A stretch of DNA of 7,667 nt from Anaerolineaceae bacterium (GTDB lineage Bacteria > Chloroflexota > Anaerolineae > Anaerolineales > Anaerolineaceae). Positions 5,285-7,667 of the stretch are shown piece after piece. The stretch spans positions 1-7,667 of the forward strand of contig JAQVUC010000043.1 of NCBI GenBank assembly GCA_028699715.1, given 5' to 3'. The notes beneath the pieces are model-generated. The model did not search any database. It was not told the origin of the DNA and saw only the letters and a program-made list of their open reading frames with translations. The stretch's first letter is position 1; every line of letters begins with the position of its first letter. The position numbers were made by a program, and so were the translations under genes.

Positions 5285-7162
5285 TTAGCGATAGCCCTCT
5301 GCCTGGAGATTGAAGAGATGGGCGTAACTGAGATCGCGCGCCATCAGCTCTTCGTGGCTGCCCAGCTCAACGATGCGCCCCTCATCCAGGACCACGATCC
5401 TGTCTGCCATGCGAACAGTTGAAAAGCGGTGTGAGATCAGGACTGCAATGCGCCCCTCCATCAGTTCCCGGAAGCGCTTAAAAATTTCATATTCTGCTTC
5501 TGCGTCAAGGGCTGAGGTAGGCTCGTCCAGAATCAGGACTTCGGCCTTGCGCATAAAAGCGCGGGAAAGGGCCACTTTTTGCCACTGTCCGCCCGAAAGC
5601 TCGTGCCCCTGATTCCAACGGCGTCCCAAAACGGTTTCGTAGCCCTGGGGCAATTCAGACACAACCTCATCAGCTCCGCCTTTGTTGGCGGCTTCTTCCA
5701 CCCGTCCGGTTTCGTTCAGGTCTTCAATTTGTCCGAAACCAATATTTTCTTTGACGCTGAACTGATAGCGCACATAGTCCTGAAAAATCACGCCAAAGCG
5801 CTGGTGCAAACTCTTCAGGTCAAACTCGCGCAAATCGATGCCATCCAGGGTGATGCGCCCTTCAGAGGGGTCATACAAACGGGTCAACAACTTGATCAAA
5901 GTCGTCTTACCCGCTCCGTTCAAACCAACCAGGGCGATACTTTCACCCGGTTTGATGAACAAGTTGATGTTTTTGAGCACATATTTTTCTGAGCCTGGGT
6001 AATGAAAAGAAACATTTTCAAAGCGGACGCCCTGCTCAATTGGAGCCGGTGCTATCTTGCCATTCTCAGGGGAAAGCAGTGAGGGCTGAATTGCCAAAAA
6101 GTCGATCAGGTTATCCAGGTAGAGGTTGTTTTCGTAGAGCCGGCTGAAATTGTCCAAAAGTTGCTGCACCGCCCGTTGGGATTGGCGGAAGACCGACAGG
6201 AACATGGTCATATCACCCAGGGTGATGGCTTGTGAGATTGTGCGGACAATCACCCAGATGTAACTGCCGTAATAGGCCAGGTTCGAGAGCATGCCCCAGC
6301 CCAAACTTGCCAGGGTGTTGCGCCGTGCTATGGAGGTGTCCTCTTCCAGGAAGCGGGTGAACAGCTCTTGGTAACGCAGCTTGAGCGCTGAGCCCAAGCC
6401 AAAAAGTTTGATTTCTTTTACCGTCTCATTGCTGGTCAGTAGCATTTCGATGTAACTGAGCAAGCGCGACTCAGGCGCCCTGCGGCTGATGGCTCGGAAG
6501 GACATCTCAGCAAAGCGTGAATTGGACAGGAAGTTCGGTATGGCTGCCAGTATGACCGCCACCGCCAGCCAGGGGCTGAACCCCACCAATAAAACCACCA
6601 AAGAAACCAGCGTGATCAGCTGTTGAACCACCTGCGAAATTGCCGAAACGATCGCCAAGGCGGAGCTGTCAGACCTGCGGCGGGCATTTTGCATGGCGTC
6701 ATAAAAAATCGGGTCTTCATAGAATTGCAAATCCAGGTTGATAGCTTTATCAATGATCAGAGTGTTAACATGCCTGGTCAGAAGTGAGCGCAAGACGCTG
6801 TTGGAAAGGCTTTGAAGCGATGAAAGCACCGTGCTGATCAGCAAAAGAGCAAACTCGGCGATCACATAAGGCAGCACCAAATTCAGGCCAACCTGGATGC
6901 TTGCCTCAACTTCAATAGCCTGTAGTATCCGGTCGACGATCATCTTTCCCACCCAGGACTGTGCCGCTGGCATGAGGGCGATGATCGGGATCATGCCAAA
7001 GCTGAGCAAGGTGTGGCGTTTGCTGGCGTTCCAGACCAGCAAAAAAGCCCGGGGGGTGTTGCGCAGCGCATCCGTTGCGTCCCGCCAACCGGATTTGATG
7101 CTTTCAGATAAATTACTATTCGGTTGGCTTCTGTTGTTGTGCGATGGTTTTCCTGTGGTCAT
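5285..7162 (-). CDS. ABC exporter, fused membrane and ATP-binding domains, 625 aa
   Basis: A half-transporter of the MsbA/LmrA type that should dimerise in the cytoplasmic membrane and use ATP to move a substrate outward. After a 45-residue hydrophilic, Asn/Ser-rich leader come hydrophobic segments near residues 51-70, 92-113, 180-210 (two helices) and 285-335, fitting six helices. The ATPase domain begins near 378. Walker A is GLNGAGKT at 413-420, the Q-loop glutamine is Q461, the signature LSGGQ is at 522-526, Walker B VLILDEP at 542-548 with catalytic E547, the D-loop SALD at 550-553 and the switch histidine H578. All motifs are intact, so a working homodimer is expected. The WQK following the signature also occurs in peptide or bacteriocin exporters, but the substrate cannot be inferred. 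The ATG at 7162 lacks a strong ribosome site (only GGA about 6 bases upstream). No partner half-transporter is adjacent. Confidence 0.93.
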   Translation of the reverse strand: MTTGKPSHNNRSQPNSNLSESIKSGWRDATDALRNTPRAFLLVWNASKRHTLLSFGMIPIIALMPAAQSWVGKMIVDRILQAIEVEASIQVGLNLVLPYVIAEFALLLISTVLSSLQSLSNSVLRSLLTRHVNTLIIDKAINLDLQFYEDPIFYDAMQNARRRSDSSALAIVSAISQVVQQLITLVSLVVLLVGFSPWLAVAVILAAIPNFLSNSRFAEMSFRAISRRAPESRLLSYIEMLLTSNETVKEIKLFGLGSALKLRYQELFTRFLEEDTSIARRNTLASLGWGMLSNLAYYGSYIWVIVRTISQAITLGDMTMFLSVFRQSQRAVQQLLDNFSRLYENNLYLDNLIDFLAIQPSLLSPENGKIAPAPIEQGVRFENVSFHYPGSEKYVLKNINLFIKPGESIALVGLNGAGKTTLIKLLTRLYDPSEGRITLDGIDLREFDLKSLHQRFGVIFQDYVRYQFSVKENIGFGQIEDLNETGRVEEAANKGGADEVVSELPQGYETVLGRRWNQGHELSGGQWQKVALSRAFMRKAEVLILDEPTSALDAEAEYEIFKRFRELMEGRIAVLISHRFSTVRMADRIVVLDEGRIVELGSHEELMARDLSYAHLFNLQAEGYR

Positions 7163-7168
7163 ATTTTT

Positions 7169-7247
7169 GTCCAGGTTGATTAAACTTGTTTTTTACTTAT
7201 TCTAACGCACTTAAACAGAAAATCGCATCCTGGATCAAAACCTGGAC
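7169..7247 (-). promoter_or_regulatory. Inverted and direct repeats upstream of the ABC gene, operator-like
   Basis: GTCCAGGTT (7169-7177 on the plus strand) is the exact reverse complement of AACCTGGAC (7239-7247). Three further pairs (GAT 7178-7180 with ATC 7234-7236) form beyond a 2-base bulge. A third copy of the core CCTGGA lies at 7229-7234, 12 bases in register from the one at 7241-7246. The proximal arm ends 6 bases before the ABC start codon and includes its only Shine-Dalgarno-like bases. A regulator binding site or an RNA fold that hides the ribosome site is inference. Confidence 0.4.
7199..7204 (-). promoter_or_regulatory. Candidate -10 box for the ABC gene
   Basis: The minus strand reads TAGAAT (five of six consensus bases) 36 bases before the ABC start, between the arms of the CCTGGA repeats. 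No clear -35 hexamer is present at normal spacing. If used, the upstream repeats would lie in promoter DNA, in the position of an activator or repressor site. Confidence 0.25.
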
Positions 7248-7325
7248 TCAACTCTATTTACAAAGAGGTCTATAGCCTATTTCTTTCTGCTTCAACAAGG
7301 CAAATTTGTGTCACCACAGCCAATT

Positions 7326-7363
7326 AAAGACACCTTGAGGTGTTGAAGCCTCAAGGTGTCTTT
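7326..7363 (-). terminator. Rho-independent terminator of the glutamine synthetase gene
   Basis: A perfect 15-bp stem (arms 7349-7363 and 7326-7340) encloses an 8-base loop (7341-7348), starting 16 bases after the stop codon at 7380. In the minus direction the stem ends in CTTT followed by AATT, and on the other strand in CTTTTG, so the A/T flanks would let it work in both directions. The stem strength and its position directly after the gene make this the best-supported terminator here. Confidence 0.8.
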
Positions 7364-7379
7364 TGTCAAGGAAAACAGA

Positions 7380-7667
7380 TCAGATTGTTTCCAAATAGCG
7401 TTTCACTTCCCAATCGGTCACGTTGATCCTGAACTCTTCGATCTCCGCTTCTCGCGATTGAATGAAAGTGGAATACAAACTTTCTCCCATTGCCTCTTTC
7501 ATCAAGGGGTCACTTTTGAACTCGTGCAAAGCCTCAGCCAGGGAGCCGGGCAAGACTCCCACATCCAGGTCTTCCCGCTTTTCTGAGGTCAATTCATAAA
7601 GGTTGACGTTGTTGACAGGCTCAGGGCAGGTGATTTCTTTCCCGTCCACTGCGTCCAGGGCCGAAGC
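7380..7667 (-). CDS. glnA: Glutamine synthetase type I, C-terminal 95 residues, truncated by window edge
   Basis: Glutamine synthetase makes glutamine from glutamate, ammonia and ATP, the central step of ammonium assimilation, as a cytoplasmic dodecamer. Only the C-terminal end is visible, and the frame stays open to the right edge of the window. The family pattern is clear: CPEPVNN, NLYELT, LPGSLAEALHEFKSD, an ALGE-type block (EAMGES), then FIQSREAE and VTDWEVKRYL near the end. The LAEALHEFKS block and the ending are closer to Bacillus-type GSI-alpha than to the enteric form, as I recall them. The tyrosine of NLYELT aligns with the residue adenylylated in Escherichia coli, but the enteric context (DLPPEE) is missing, so control by adenylylation is doubtful. 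The catalytic residues lie outside the window. A GS paralogue such as a gamma-glutamyl-amine ligase remains possible. Confidence 0.85.
   Translation of the reverse strand, partial: ASALDAVDGKEITCPEPVNNVNLYELTSEKREDLDVGVLPGSLAEALHEFKSDPLMKEAMGESLYSTFIQSREAEIEEFRINVTDWEVKRYLETI

Noticed and set aside
7248..7325. Possible promoter pair with TTGAAG and TATAGA upstream of the ABC gene
   Set aside because: The spacing is 15 bases and both hexamers match the consensus poorly; not better than background in AT-rich DNA.

Overview
The window is a bacterial chromosome segment in which every supportable gene lies on the minus strand. From right to left, which is the direction of transcription, these are: the end of a type I glutamine synthetase (7667-7380), an ABC exporter with fused membrane and ATPase domains (7162-5285), a small four-helix membrane protein (5096-4587), a GH13 branching-enzyme-like protein (4424-2625), an FRG-domain protein (2464-1631), a NUDIX hydrolase (1532-1065), and the first 328 residues of a dynamin-like GTPase that runs off the left edge (984-1). 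I saw no tRNA, rRNA, insertion sequence, CRISPR array or phage gene.

The organism cannot be fixed from the sequence alone. Moderate base composition, purine-rich Shine-Dalgarno sites, a Bacillus-like GSI tail and an FZL-type dynamin would fit an anaerobic member of Chloroflexota (Anaerolineae-like). This is an impression, not a demonstrated assignment.

The genes are co-directional but do not form a tight operon. Each is preceded by 80 to 220 bases of non-coding DNA, so most are probably transcribed singly or in loose pairs. The functions (nitrogen assimilation, export, glycogen or alpha-glucan metabolism, nucleotide clean-up, membrane remodelling) do not make one pathway. The left three genes (FRG, NUDIX, dynamin-like GTPase) are the most accessory-looking group.

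The most unusual signals lie between the genes. A 15-bp perfect hairpin ends the glutamine synthetase transcript. The leader of the GTPase has three copies of one hexamer or its complement, able to form two mutually exclusive hairpins, one of which covers the ribosome-binding site. The ABC gene leader has a 9-bp inverted repeat whose proximal arm lies just before the start codon. A 14-bp stem that is perfect only in minus-strand RNA, because of two G-U pairs, follows the GH13 gene. Two overlapping dyads separate the membrane-protein gene from the GH13 gene. None of these amounts to a clearly new system.
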